DNA of 27,520 nucleotides from NCBI GenBank assembly GCA_002449265.1, contig DKCV01000017.1:1-27520 (forward strand), written 5' to 3'. Positions 16,029 through 23,859 of the stretch are shown one piece after another. The notes beneath the pieces were generated by a model, which saw only the letters and a program-made list of their open reading frames with translations, was not told the origin of the DNA and ran no database searches. Source of the DNA: Caryophanales bacterium UBA6865 (lineage in GTDB: Bacteria > Bacillota_I > Bacilli_A > RFN20 > CAG-826). Position 1 is the first letter of the stretch. Each line of letters begins with the position of its first letter. A program made the translations under genes and the position numbers.

Positions 16029-17408
16029 ATGGAATTTATCGGTAGAGAAGAAGAACAAAGAGCAATCCAGGCATTGCTTAGTAGCGATGGATATAAAGGC
16101 TGCGTGATTTATGGCCGTAGGCGTATGGGGAAAACGGAGCTCGTAAAACATTGCTTAATGGGCAAAGACATACCTTGCGTTATGTACCAGTGCAAGGAGA
16201 GCAGCGAACTCGATAATGCAGCCCTTTTTACTCAACTATTGAGGGATACGCTCAATATTCCTTATTTGTTTTTTGAACATTTTATGGATGCTGTGTCTTT
16301 TCTTTTTGATTATGCAAAGGATAAAGACGTTTATTTTGTTTTGGATGAGTACCCGTATTTGCGTAACGTGATAAAAGGCTGCGATTCCAAATTGCAAAGC
16401 ATTATTGATAAACATGCGATGGATAGTCACATGAAATTTTTCCTCCTTGGCAGCAGTATCTCCACCATGGAGGATGTTCTTGCTCATAAGAGTCCTTTAT
16501 ATATGAGGTTTTCATTGTCCATTCTTTTAAAGCAAATGGATTATTACGATTCTGCAAAATTCTATCCTTCTTTTAGCGAGGAGGACAAAGTTAGCCTTTA
16601 TGCCGCTTTTGGCGGCGTGCCTTTTTATAATGCGCAAATCGATAAAAAGGTCAGTGTGAAGGAAAATATCATTCGTCTCCTCAGTGGGCAATTTTCTGGA
16701 TTAAAAGAGTTTCTCGACACTTATCTCAAAGAAGAGCTCCGAAAGATTAATAATGCGAACGTAGTATTTGAGGCTATCGCGCTTGGGGCATATCACTATT
16801 CTGATATCCTTTCGGAGTCACATATAGGAACTTCTGCACTACTAAATGTCACCCTTCAAAAACTCATCAAAATGGATTTGATTGAATACCAGGCTCCGAT
16901 TAATGATAAGAGCAACAAGAAAAAGGCCGGATATCGCATCAGTGATTTTTGCGTAAGATTTTATTATCGATTTATTTATAAGAATTCCTCCTCACACAAA
17001 ATGGCGAGCGATGAGGTTTTCTATGATAAATTTATTAAAGAAGAGTTCGAGAACGAAGTTGTTCCGAAGACATTTGAAACAATAACAAAGCAGTATATCG
17101 TTCGTGAGAATAAGCGCGGAAAGTTCGATCCAATCTTCCTTGATATCGGAACCTATTGGTACGATAACCCAGTTGAGAAGAAAAATGGCCAGTTTGATGT
17201 TGTCGCTAAAAGCGAATTAGGCTATGTGTTTTTCGAATGCAAATTCACCAAAGACCCGATTGACGATATCGTCATCAAAGAAGAGCTGAGCCAAGTCGCT
17301 ATGACAAACTTAATTGTCACGCAATATGGGTTTGTTTCCAAAAACGGTTTTGAGCTAAAAGGTGAGTATCCTTATTTATTTTTTACCCTTCAAGATTTGT
17401 ACCGATAA
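16029..17408 (+). CDS. P-loop ATPase of the archaeal-ATPase/DUF234 group
   Basis: A 459-residue protein with an N-terminal FIGREEEQ start, Walker A GRRRMGKT (residues 29-36), Walker B VYFVLDEYPYL and the sensor-like FFLLGSSISTM. The C-terminal part carries the DUF234-type region with FDVVAKSELGYVFFECKF, a D...E-x-K arrangement like restriction-endonuclease-fold nucleases. Such genes are common, multi-copy and accessory in many bacteria and archaea. Their job is unknown; nuclease or mobile-element functions have been suggested by fold. Here it stands between the sugar transferase and the Wzz-like gene, with no role evident in polysaccharide synthesis. AGGGAT sits 7 nt before the ATG. Confidence 0.85.
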   Translation: MEFIGREEEQRAIQALLSSDGYKGCVIYGRRRMGKTELVKHCLMGKDIPCVMYQCKESSELDNAALFTQLLRDTLNIPYLFFEHFMDAVSFLFDYAKDKDVYFVLDEYPYLRNVIKGCDSKLQSIIDKHAMDSHMKFFLLGSSISTMEDVLAHKSPLYMRFSLSILLKQMDYYDSAKFYPSFSEEDKVSLYAAFGGVPFYNAQIDKKVSVKENIIRLLSGQFSGLKEFLDTYLKEELRKINNANVVFEAIALGAYHYSDILSESHIGTSALLNVTLQKLIKMDLIEYQAPINDKSNKKKAGYRISDFCVRFYYRFIYKNSSSHKMASDEVFYDKFIKEEFENEVVPKTFETITKQYIVRENKRGKFDPIFLDIGTYWYDNPVEKKNGQFDVVAKSELGYVFFECKFTKDPIDDIVIKEELSQVAMTNLIVTQYGFVSKNGFELKGEYPYLFFTLQDLYR

Positions 17409-17489
17409 TTAACCCTCTATTGGTTAGTAGCGGCATTAATCGCGATTTCTTCCGTAATGGCTTCTTTGCCCTTAATGGTTTATACTTAG
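17409..17489 (+). pseudogene. Possible remnant of a membrane protein C-terminus
   Basis: Immediately after the ATPase TAA, the same frame stays open for 26 codons to a TAG at 17487-17489. It encodes a membrane-helix-like stretch (YWLVAALIAISSVMASLPLM). No start codon or ribosome binding site serves it. It may be the end of an older gene cut by the ATPase insertion, or chance. Confidence 0.3.
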
Positions 17490-17538
17490 CCCAGAAATTT
17501 TTCATATTCGAAAATAAAACGAACTAAGGAGCGATGTT

Positions 17539-19134
17539 ATGGACGAGAAAAATAGTGATGGACGTCAAGTTCTTGTCATTCAAAACGATGAAGATACTAA
17601 GCCATCCAAATGGACTTGGGCAAAATACGGCAAGTCCATTGCGAAATTTAAGTGGTGGATCGTTGGCGCTACTCTTGGATTAGGGCTTGTCGGCTTTTTG
17701 GGCATTCAGTTTGGTTATAATCCTTCTACCACAAAATTCACTGCGCAATTCTCATATAATCTTCCTATTCACACGGATAGCGATGGCGACAGTGCTTTTG
17801 TTGATGGTTCCCCATTTAGTTATTTCAATATCATTTCTTACCAAAATCTTCTCACCATCAAGGAAACGGACAAGGATTTTTCCAAGATTGATGTTAGACG
17901 CATCACCAAGAACAATGAAATCTCCATTGCGATTAATGGTTATACCGACTCTAAAACCAATCAATTCATGGTCGCTACGCCAGTTTCTTATACAATCAGT
18001 GGCAAGCTTTCTAGTCTTGGTAACCAAGATACTGCCGCTAAATATGTCAAAGCGTTAATCGAATCAACGAAAGTAGAATCCGCATCGAAGGTGAATTCCT
18101 ATTCCATTCCTAACCTTTTGCCTTCTAGTTTTGGCGAATTAGATTTCGACCAACAAATCGAAAAGCTTTCTGACCAATACGATAAGATTGATTCTATCTA
18201 TATCGAATTAGAATCGATTCTTTCTTCTTCGCCTGCTTCTGATGCTTCTAGCGATTCTATTAGCTCTAGCAAATCACAAGACGCGAGTGATTCTAGCGAT
18301 GCGACGAATATCATTGTCACGGGTGACGATGATGGCACACCAATCCAAACCAAACGTTCTGAATTCGAACTCCGTTACAAGAGCGGTGGCGTTTCTCGAT
18401 TCGTAACCCTTATGGGCGAACTTGAAAATAAAAACAACTATTTTGTGAACCTCAACGATGATCTTAGCGATGAACACATCGATTTAATGGTCAATCAATT
18501 CACTAGCGCAGGGGAAGGAATTCGCAAAAACGTTCTCCCTTCTATCATCACGGACATCAATAATTACACAAGCCTTCTTAAAATCGTTTCTTCAAGCGGT
18601 GCAACAGGCTCTAGTTCAACCTTAGCAAACTATTACAACACGATGATTGAAAACAAAACCAAGGAAAAAGACGAATATATCAAACAGCTTCGTACCCTTG
18701 GATTTGGTATCCCTAGTAAAGGCATATCGACATTAGAAGACCTCTCCGCGATTACTGACCCAACCGATGGGAATAACGGCAAAATCCAAAAGCTTAAAGC
18801 ACTCAAAACCAAATCTTTAGCCGAAAGAGAAAGCGACACCTGGAAAAAAGGATGTGATGCTTTCCAAACAAAAATTCTTCAAGTAAAAACGGAATTACTC
18901 AAAGATATCGATACTGGTTCCTCGGTTTATCGTTTTGTTAACCACAAATACCGTAATAGTGTCAACTATTATGTCTATCCCGGTATCATTAGCGTAACTG
19001 GAGGGACTTCTCCCTTCATTGGCATTGCTGCTGGATTAGTCTTAGGGTTTTTAGCGTCTTCGCTTATTTGCTGCGCAGTTTATATCTCAGAAGAAGATAA
19101 AAACGAACCAATGCCAATTGAAACAAGCAAATAA
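17539..19134 (+). CDS. Wzz-like polysaccharide co-polymerase / chain-length protein
   Basis: A 531-residue inner-membrane protein with the co-polymerase layout. A short cytoplasmic N-terminus leads to a first membrane helix (about residues 39-58, WWIVGATLGLGLVGFLGIQF). A long extracytoplasmic domain follows, then a second helix close to the C-terminus (IGIAAGLVLGFLASSLICCAVYI) and a short cytosolic tail. The outer domain has helical stretches, and around residues 230-265 a low-complexity Ser/Asp-rich linker. Such proteins set glycan length with a Wzy polymerase, and a Wzy-like gene follows directly. AAGGAG is spaced 7 nt from the ATG, one of the strongest ribosome binding sites here. No tyrosine kinase is adjacent. 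Sequence motifs of classical Wzz are weak, so the call rests on topology and context. Confidence 0.7.
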   Translation: MDEKNSDGRQVLVIQNDEDTKPSKWTWAKYGKSIAKFKWWIVGATLGLGLVGFLGIQFGYNPSTTKFTAQFSYNLPIHTDSDGDSAFVDGSPFSYFNIISYQNLLTIKETDKDFSKIDVRRITKNNEISIAINGYTDSKTNQFMVATPVSYTISGKLSSLGNQDTAAKYVKALIESTKVESASKVNSYSIPNLLPSSFGELDFDQQIEKLSDQYDKIDSIYIELESILSSSPASDASSDSISSSKSQDASDSSDATNIIVTGDDDGTPIQTKRSEFELRYKSGGVSRFVTLMGELENKNNYFVNLNDDLSDEHIDLMVNQFTSAGEGIRKNVLPSIITDINNYTSLLKIVSSSGATGSSSTLANYYNTMIENKTKEKDEYIKQLRTLGFGIPSKGISTLEDLSAITDPTDGNNGKIQKLKALKTKSLAERESDTWKKGCDAFQTKILQVKTELLKDIDTGSSVYRFVNHKYRNSVNYYVYPGIISVTGGTSPFIGIAAGLVLGFLASSLICCAVYISEEDKNEPMPIETSK

Positions 19135-19197
19135 TTACGTCTTCTATTGTTTTTTCGCTCCTATCATTTCAAAATTATTCCTGTCGATTTATTAAAT

Positions 19198-20949
19198 ATG
19201 ACATCTCAAAGCACCATAGAAACAAAAGGATTTAAAAATACTTTTTTCTTAGTGGTTTTCTTCTTCCTTTATTGTCTTTTAGCGAGTGTATCTAGCGAAC
19301 TTAGTCTCTGGTACAATGGCAAAACTATCACGGGGGAATATTTGTTTTTATCTCTAGGCAGTTCGGTTTTATGCATTGTCTTAGGGATTCTATTTTGGTA
19401 CTTATTCACGAAGAAAAAAGGATACAAAAATAATAAATTCGTTTTAGGGATTACTACTCTATTATTTTTGGGTAACACAATCGCGTTATTTGCTTTCCCT
19501 ACTCGCATTACGATCACAAACGAATTTACTTTCATTTCTCCGTTTGTCTTTCGCTTAGGGCTAATTATCTCCAACCTTTCTCTTTCGATCTTCATTTATA
19601 ATTTCTATGCCTTTTTGTTCTTATTAAAGAAAGGCAAAAAGAGTTTTGCTTTTATCGCTACGATTATCGCCATAATGTCGATATTCTCGATTATTATTAG
19701 TTACTTCACCGATTTTAATCACTATATCGACTTTTTTAACGGCAAAACCGTTTATATCGCTTCGATATTAGGCCACAAAAATACGTTTGGGATGTTTGTT
19801 GTCTTTGGCTTAATGGCGGAAGTTTATCTATTTGATTTAGATAAAAAGTGGTGGCGGTTATTATTGGTCGCCTATTTATTTGCTTCTTTATACCCGATTA
19901 ATTCAAAATCATCGCTATTATGCGCGATGATTCTAGTTTTTGGCTATATCCTTTATTATGGATTTTATTGCTTTCACAAGAATAAAAAGCTCAGTATCGC
20001 CTGCTTTGTTATATTTGCTACGGCCCTAGTCACAAACGGATTGTTGCTAATTTTCCCTTCTTCAAAAGACGGTGTGCTTTCAGAATTCATTCTTGCCTGT
20101 CGTAGTGTCTTCTTTGGTGGGGATGGATCGACCATCGGAGCTAGATATGTCCTATATGAAAAAGTGATTAAACAACTCAATTTATCGCCTTTATTTTGGA
20201 TATTTGGATATGGGAATGGTAACTTCCAATATTCTTTCTTTTATGCTTGCGATGATTGGTCAATCGAAAGAATCGCTCCAACCTTCCATGCTCATAATGG
20301 CTTTGTCCAGTGTTTAGCGTGCGGGGGGATATTTCGACTCGTCATTTATGTCGCTTTCCTAATCTACCTAGTCTATCGCTTTATTCAGAAATTCAAAAAG
20401 ACGCATAACATCCATATGTTTATGTCCTTATTATTCTTTGTAACGTTCTTTGCTAGGACTCTAGTCGAACCAGAATATCTACTTGGCGATAGTGTTAAAG
20501 GGGTTGTCTATGCCTTCTTTATCGTAGAGCCGATTTTATCCGTTGATAGCCAAGAAGATTTGCCATTTAAATGGGGCTATTTAGGCGATATGTTCCATCA
20601 ATATGGGACATTATTCTTTGGCGCTTTAGCCTCAGGCTCTTTTGTCTTTGCAAGCGTTTATAAAGCTAGACTTGGCTTGACTTTATTTTTGCCACTTGGA
20701 TTAATCCTATACGGATTATTTGCCTATTATTCCCATAAAGAAAAAGGGAATATGATGGTGTTTATTTTAACAAGCGCGTTCACTTTAGCTACTTCTCTTT
20801 CGCTTGCCTTTGGATTAATGGGTGAGGCTTCAATGACCGCATTAATATTCGCTTATGTCTATGGCTTCTCATTGCCGTTCCTATCCTATTTAATCTATGA
20901 CTGTTTCTTTCCTTCCTCGATTTGTCATACAGAGCTTTTAGCGGCTTAA
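19198..20949 (+). CDS. O-antigen ligase/Wzy-like polytopic membrane protein
   Basis: From ATG 19198 the product has 583 residues and about 14 hydrophobic segments. A central block, YIASILGHKNTFGMFVVFGL and then NSKSSLL, matches the O-antigen ligase/polymerase pattern. A large outer loop follows with GDGSTIGARYVLYEKVI and GYGNGNFQYSF ending in APTFHAHNGFVQCLACGG, where the His before HNG is typical of Wzy_C/WaaL proteins. Extra helices after residue 470 make it longer than most. It follows the Wzz-like gene by 63 bp, so these two probably work together. The frame extends upstream to TTG 19147 without a ribosome binding site; ATG 19198 is more likely. It may be a polymerase or the ligase that attaches the glycan. 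Confidence 0.78.
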   Translation: MTSQSTIETKGFKNTFFLVVFFFLYCLLASVSSELSLWYNGKTITGEYLFLSLGSSVLCIVLGILFWYLFTKKKGYKNNKFVLGITTLLFLGNTIALFAFPTRITITNEFTFISPFVFRLGLIISNLSLSIFIYNFYAFLFLLKKGKKSFAFIATIIAIMSIFSIIISYFTDFNHYIDFFNGKTVYIASILGHKNTFGMFVVFGLMAEVYLFDLDKKWWRLLLVAYLFASLYPINSKSSLLCAMILVFGYILYYGFYCFHKNKKLSIACFVIFATALVTNGLLLIFPSSKDGVLSEFILACRSVFFGGDGSTIGARYVLYEKVIKQLNLSPLFWIFGYGNGNFQYSFFYACDDWSIERIAPTFHAHNGFVQCLACGGIFRLVIYVAFLIYLVYRFIQKFKKTHNIHMFMSLLFFVTFFARTLVEPEYLLGDSVKGVVYAFFIVEPILSVDSQEDLPFKWGYLGDMFHQYGTLFFGALASGSFVFASVYKARLGLTLFLPLGLILYGLFAYYSHKEKGNMMVFILTSAFTLATSLSLAFGLMGEASMTALIFAYVYGFSLPFLSYLIYDCFFPSSICHTELLAA

Positions 20950-21015
20950 TTTGTTACATAATTGGATTTTTCATTGATAATGAGGCGCAACAGCCGTAGT
21001 GTTTTGATATCGCAA

Positions 21016-21030
21016 CGAATGCTACATTCG
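21016..21030. promoter_or_regulatory. Palindrome CGAATG-CTA-CATTCG, operator candidate
   Basis: A perfect 6-bp inverted repeat with a 3-bp spacer lies 22 bp before the antitoxin-like gene. Antitoxin operons of the RelB class are usually repressed at such palindromes, but this antitoxin lacks the DNA-binding half. Confidence 0.4.
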
Positions 21031-21052
21031 AAAATAGAAAGGAAGGCTCTTT

Positions 21053-21244
21053 ATGACTAAGCTCATGAGAAAAGCTACCATTCACGACTCGCTTCGCGAG
21101 GACTCTATCCCCACCGATATTTCTTTGAACGAACCTAATAAGGAAACGGTCGCTGCTTTGCTAGAGGCTAAGCGGATTGCCAAGGATCCATCCGTACAAG
21201 GATATAACAATCTAGATGAACTATTTATAGATTTGAAAAAATAA
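21053..21244 (+). CDS. RelB/DinJ-type antitoxin lacking its DNA-binding half
   Basis: A 63-residue protein behind a good ribosome binding site (GGAAGG, about 7 nt before ATG). From residue 14 it reads REDSIPTDISLNEPNKETV, then EAKRIAKDPSVQGYNNLDEL and a DLKK end, which matches the second half of RelB/DinJ antitoxins, the part that wraps the toxin. Full-length family members are about 85-100 residues and begin with a ribbon-helix-helix segment; that segment is absent and replaced by about 13 unrelated residues. No YafQ/RelE toxin follows; a terminator-like hairpin does. It may be a decay product or an orphan that neutralises a toxin encoded elsewhere. Confidence 0.6.
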   Translation: MTKLMRKATIHDSLREDSIPTDISLNEPNKETVAALLEAKRIAKDPSVQGYNNLDELFIDLKK

Positions 21245-21255
21245 GAAAAACAAAT

Positions 21256-21279
21256 AGCCTCACGAAAGTGATGCTTTTT
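21256..21279 (+). terminator. Intrinsic terminator after the antitoxin-like gene
   Basis: AGCCTCAC and GTGATGCT pair with one mismatch around a GAAA tetraloop (21264-21267), followed by TTTTT, 11 nt after the stop. This separates the gene from the downstream ATPase pair. Confidence 0.55.
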
Positions 21280-21322
21280 GACGATTGAATGAAACGAATA
21301 GCTTAACAATGGCAATAAAAAC

Positions 21323-21348
21323 ATTACATTTGTAATTTTTTATTACAA
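21323..21348. promoter_or_regulatory. Overlapping ATTACA/TGTAAT palindromes upstream of the ATPase-TOPRIM pair
   Basis: ATTACA-TT-TGTAAT (21323-21336) is a perfect palindrome. Its right arm is shared with TTGTAAT-N5-ATTACAA (21330-21348), also perfect. Three half-sites thus lie in 26 bp, about 40-65 bp before the ATPase start, over the likely promoter. This is what a repressor or activator array looks like. Confidence 0.5.
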
Positions 21349-21387
21349 GTAGTATTGTATTTAATATGTTTTGCGAGGTAGGGCAGG

Positions 21388-22857
21388 ATGGATACTCAGG
21401 TTAACCGTATTTTGTCGATCACTTTTCATAACATTAAAGCAGTACGAAATGGCAGGGTCGAATCAAGCGATAGTTATAATACTTCCCGCGCTAGATTTAC
21501 GCCATTAACGCCAAGCATTCTTGGCATTTATGGCCAAAACGGATCAGGAAAAACGACTGTTGTAGAAAGCCTTTATTTACTCAAAAGCCTTTCTTTTGGT
21601 TTAGGACTATTGAAGGGAGACGAACAGGAAAAGAAAACAAAACCCCTTTTACCATTTTTACTGCCCATTGGGGAAGAAAATGGTTCGATTGAATATGAAT
21701 TTCTTATTTATGCTAAAGGTCAGCCCTATATTGTGAATTATTTATTAGAGCTGAAAAGAATAGATGACGAAATTTCTGCTATCAAAAAAGAAACCCTTAG
21801 TGCAAAAATACTGAATAAAGATGAGAGTAGTCTCACTACTGCATTTGCACCAATTTCTTTTAATTATGAAGATCCGGCCCTATTAGATTTATATGATGGT
21901 ATAAAACACGAAAAACCAAAAATCGATTTTGCGATTAATTCGGATGATTTTTTCCGTTTTACTACGTTAAGTGCAACGAAGAAATTTTGTATCAAAAATT
22001 CTTCTAGCATGATTTTTTCTAGTGATTTTTTAAATTACCTTTCTAAAAGAAAAACCAAAAAAATTGAAACCGCATATGATGTTTTAAAAGCTCTTCAAGC
22101 ACAAATCAACTTTGAGCTTTTTGTCTATACCCACAAAAACGAAGTTTATAGTCATCTTGGGTTAGACACAATATTCGTTGTTTATAAGACGAAAAAGTCT
22201 GAAACACATGGCGCTTTTTATCTTAGCGACAAGCCGTTCACTATTGAAGAAAAGAATCGACCGCTCTATGACCAATTCATTAAAGAAGTGAATCTATTTA
22301 TTGGATCGTTCATCCCTGGTTTTGATATCCATATTGTGGATAATCAATCCTTTACCGATGAAAACGGAAATAAGATGCAGACTATCTCTATTTATCGAAG
22401 AGAGAAAATGGGAGACCTTCCTTTGTCGCAAGAAAGCTCCGGTATCAAAAAGATATTCGATATTTCCGTTGCTTTAATTTATGCCTATGGGAATCCAAAT
22501 TGCTGGTTAGTCGTCGATGAATTAGATTCTGGTGTATTTGAAGACCTTTTAGGAAAGATTCTTCAAGCGATAAATGAAAGCGGAAAAGGCCAGCTTCTTT
22601 TCACTGCGCATAACCTCGTTCCACTTGAGCGGCTTTCCTATAAGTCAATTATTTTCACTACATCGAACCCGGATAATCGTTATGTTCGTTTCCATCGTAC
22701 TTCGAATACAAGCAATTTACGGAGTCTTTATTATCGAGCTTTGGCACTTAATGGCCAAAAGGAAAAACTTGGCTCCTCCGTTAGCGTGGAAGATATTGAG
22801 CAAGCACTTTGGGAAGCCTATGATTCGTTGAATGAGTTGGAGAAAGACGATGGCTAA
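21388..22857 (+). CDS. AAA_15-type (ABC/OLD-like) ATPase of a two-gene candidate defense system
   Basis: A 489-residue ATPase with an ABC/SMC-like head. Walker A GQNGSGKT is at residues 49-56, early as in AAA_15/OLD proteins. The signature-like LSQESSGIKKIF is followed by Walker B WLVVDELDSG and a TAHN switch motif. About 300 residues between the two halves hold helical and mixed segments in place of a long coiled coil. Such ATPases act with nuclease or TOPRIM partners in RloAB, PARIS, OLD and similar anti-phage systems. The next gene overlaps by 8 nt and has a TOPRIM-like start, so the two should form one complex. GGTAGGGCAGG precedes the ATG closely. The role in defense is inference. Confidence 0.85.
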   Translation: MDTQVNRILSITFHNIKAVRNGRVESSDSYNTSRARFTPLTPSILGIYGQNGSGKTTVVESLYLLKSLSFGLGLLKGDEQEKKTKPLLPFLLPIGEENGSIEYEFLIYAKGQPYIVNYLLELKRIDDEISAIKKETLSAKILNKDESSLTTAFAPISFNYEDPALLDLYDGIKHEKPKIDFAINSDDFFRFTTLSATKKFCIKNSSSMIFSSDFLNYLSKRKTKKIETAYDVLKALQAQINFELFVYTHKNEVYSHLGLDTIFVVYKTKKSETHGAFYLSDKPFTIEEKNRPLYDQFIKEVNLFIGSFIPGFDIHIVDNQSFTDENGNKMQTISIYRREKMGDLPLSQESSGIKKIFDISVALIYAYGNPNCWLVVDELDSGVFEDLLGKILQAINESGKGQLLFTAHNLVPLERLSYKSIIFTTSNPDNRYVRFHRTSNTSNLRSLYYRALALNGQKEKLGSSVSVEDIEQALWEAYDSLNELEKDDG

Positions 22858-23575
22858 AAAGCTTGTTCTTGTCATTTGTGAAGGGCAATCTGATAAAACG
22901 GCTTTAAAGCAATGTATAAACAAGCTGCTTGAGCAAAAAGGTGTAACTGCAGAAATCGGATGCGAAGTTTATGGCGGTGATTTTCTTTTTCATGATTTTA
23001 AAAACAAGGAAGCGTTTTCCGATCCTCTCACAGTTATGGATAGAATCGTGGCTTCAATTAATGACTTCATTAAAAAGAGTCAGACATCAGAACGCTATAA
23101 ATGGTCTGATTTCATCGCGGTAGCAACTTTGTCGGACTTGGATGCTTGTTATTGCAAAGACGATGATATTTTACATAATGACAGTTTCTCTACTCCCAAA
23201 ACGTTTTATGATTTCCAAAACAAGAAAATCATTACCAACGATGTATCCTTTATTCAGAAACGAAACGAGAGGAAACGAAATGCGCTGGGAATTCTTTTTA
23301 ATGAGAGTCTTGTTGCGCCTTCTCCTAATAAAAAGTTTGTCCCATTTAGAGCGTTTTATTTTAATACTAATCTTGAGCATGTTTTTTACCAAAAAGAAGG
23401 CGTGTATGATTCGGACGAGAAAAATAACTTTGCAAGAAATTTTGCAAAGAAATATCGTAACGCACCTTTAGAGTTTTTAGATTTTTTGCAAAGTTTACCA
23501 ACCTTATCGAAAAATGGTGATTATTTTACAACCTGGAACGAAAGGGAACTAAAAATAATGCATTTTCGTGTTTAA
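22850..23575 (+). CDS. TOPRIM-like partner protein of the upstream AAA ATPase
   Basis: A 241-residue protein beginning with LVLVICEGQSDKTALKQ; Glu11 in CEGQSDK sits where TOPRIM nucleases (OLD, RloB and DUF4435/AriB groups) place their catalytic Glu. A DxD-like site follows at LSDLDACYC, and a conserved-looking FYFNTNLEHVFY near residue 183. These elements suggest a metal-dependent nuclease or nucleotide-binding effector. ATG 22850 is chosen over ATG 22832 because GGAGAAAG lies just upstream at 22839-22846. It overlaps the ATPase gene by 8 nt (ATGGCTAA), so the two are coupled. The ATPase probably senses or regulates and this protein carries the effector activity. Family assignment is by motif only. 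Confidence 0.7.
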   Translation: MAKKLVLVICEGQSDKTALKQCINKLLEQKGVTAEIGCEVYGGDFLFHDFKNKEAFSDPLTVMDRIVASINDFIKKSQTSERYKWSDFIAVATLSDLDACYCKDDDILHNDSFSTPKTFYDFQNKKIITNDVSFIQKRNERKRNALGILFNESLVAPSPNKKFVPFRAFYFNTNLEHVFYQKEGVYDSDEKNNFARNFAKKYRNAPLEFLDFLQSLPTLSKNGDYFTTWNERELKIMHFRV

Positions 23576-23653
23576 CAAATATAAGTGTATTGATCAATTG
23601 GATTGTTGAATTAGGGAAATCAGCTGAACCCTCGAATTGAACATGGAGTTTTC

Positions 23654-23776
23654 GTGAGGCCCTTATTAGTTGCAAATTATTATATTGTGAACGACACAAA
23701 AGAAACTTTCTTGAGATATTATTGCCAGCCACTTTTAAAGCAATACAAGTTAACGAGATTCAAAACAAATTTGTAA
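23654..23776 (+). pseudogene. Short ORF or gene remnant after the TOPRIM gene
   Basis: GTG 23654 preceded by GGAG opens a 40-codon frame ending TAA 23774-23776, with protein-like composition (LLVANYYIVNDTKETFLRYY). The same frame is open upstream to a TAG near 23614 (NQLNPRIEHGVFV), with no start codon there. It looks like a fragment of a lost gene more than a designed peptide; I do not recognise the family. Nothing else is evident in 23576-23834. Confidence 0.25.
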
Positions 23777-23823
23777 GAATAAGAGCAACCAAATAGTCTA
23801 TTGCTAAGGTTAGTAGGCTATTC

Positions 23824-23859
23824 CATTTCGCAAATCAAAATAAATCTTGTTTTTGCGAA
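23824..23859. repeat. 36-bp repeat, copy 1, covering the stop codon of the AAA_14 ATPase gene
   Basis: Matches 25059-25094 at 33 of 36 positions in the same orientation. It contains a spaced inverted repeat (TTCGCAAA ... TTTGCGAA). On the minus strand it encodes the last residues and the TGA of the ATPase gene. Confidence 0.85.

Noticed and set aside
19147..19197. TTG start for the second Wzy-like protein
   Set aside because: No ribosome binding site, and it would add 17 residues before a standard membrane-protein start at ATG 19198.
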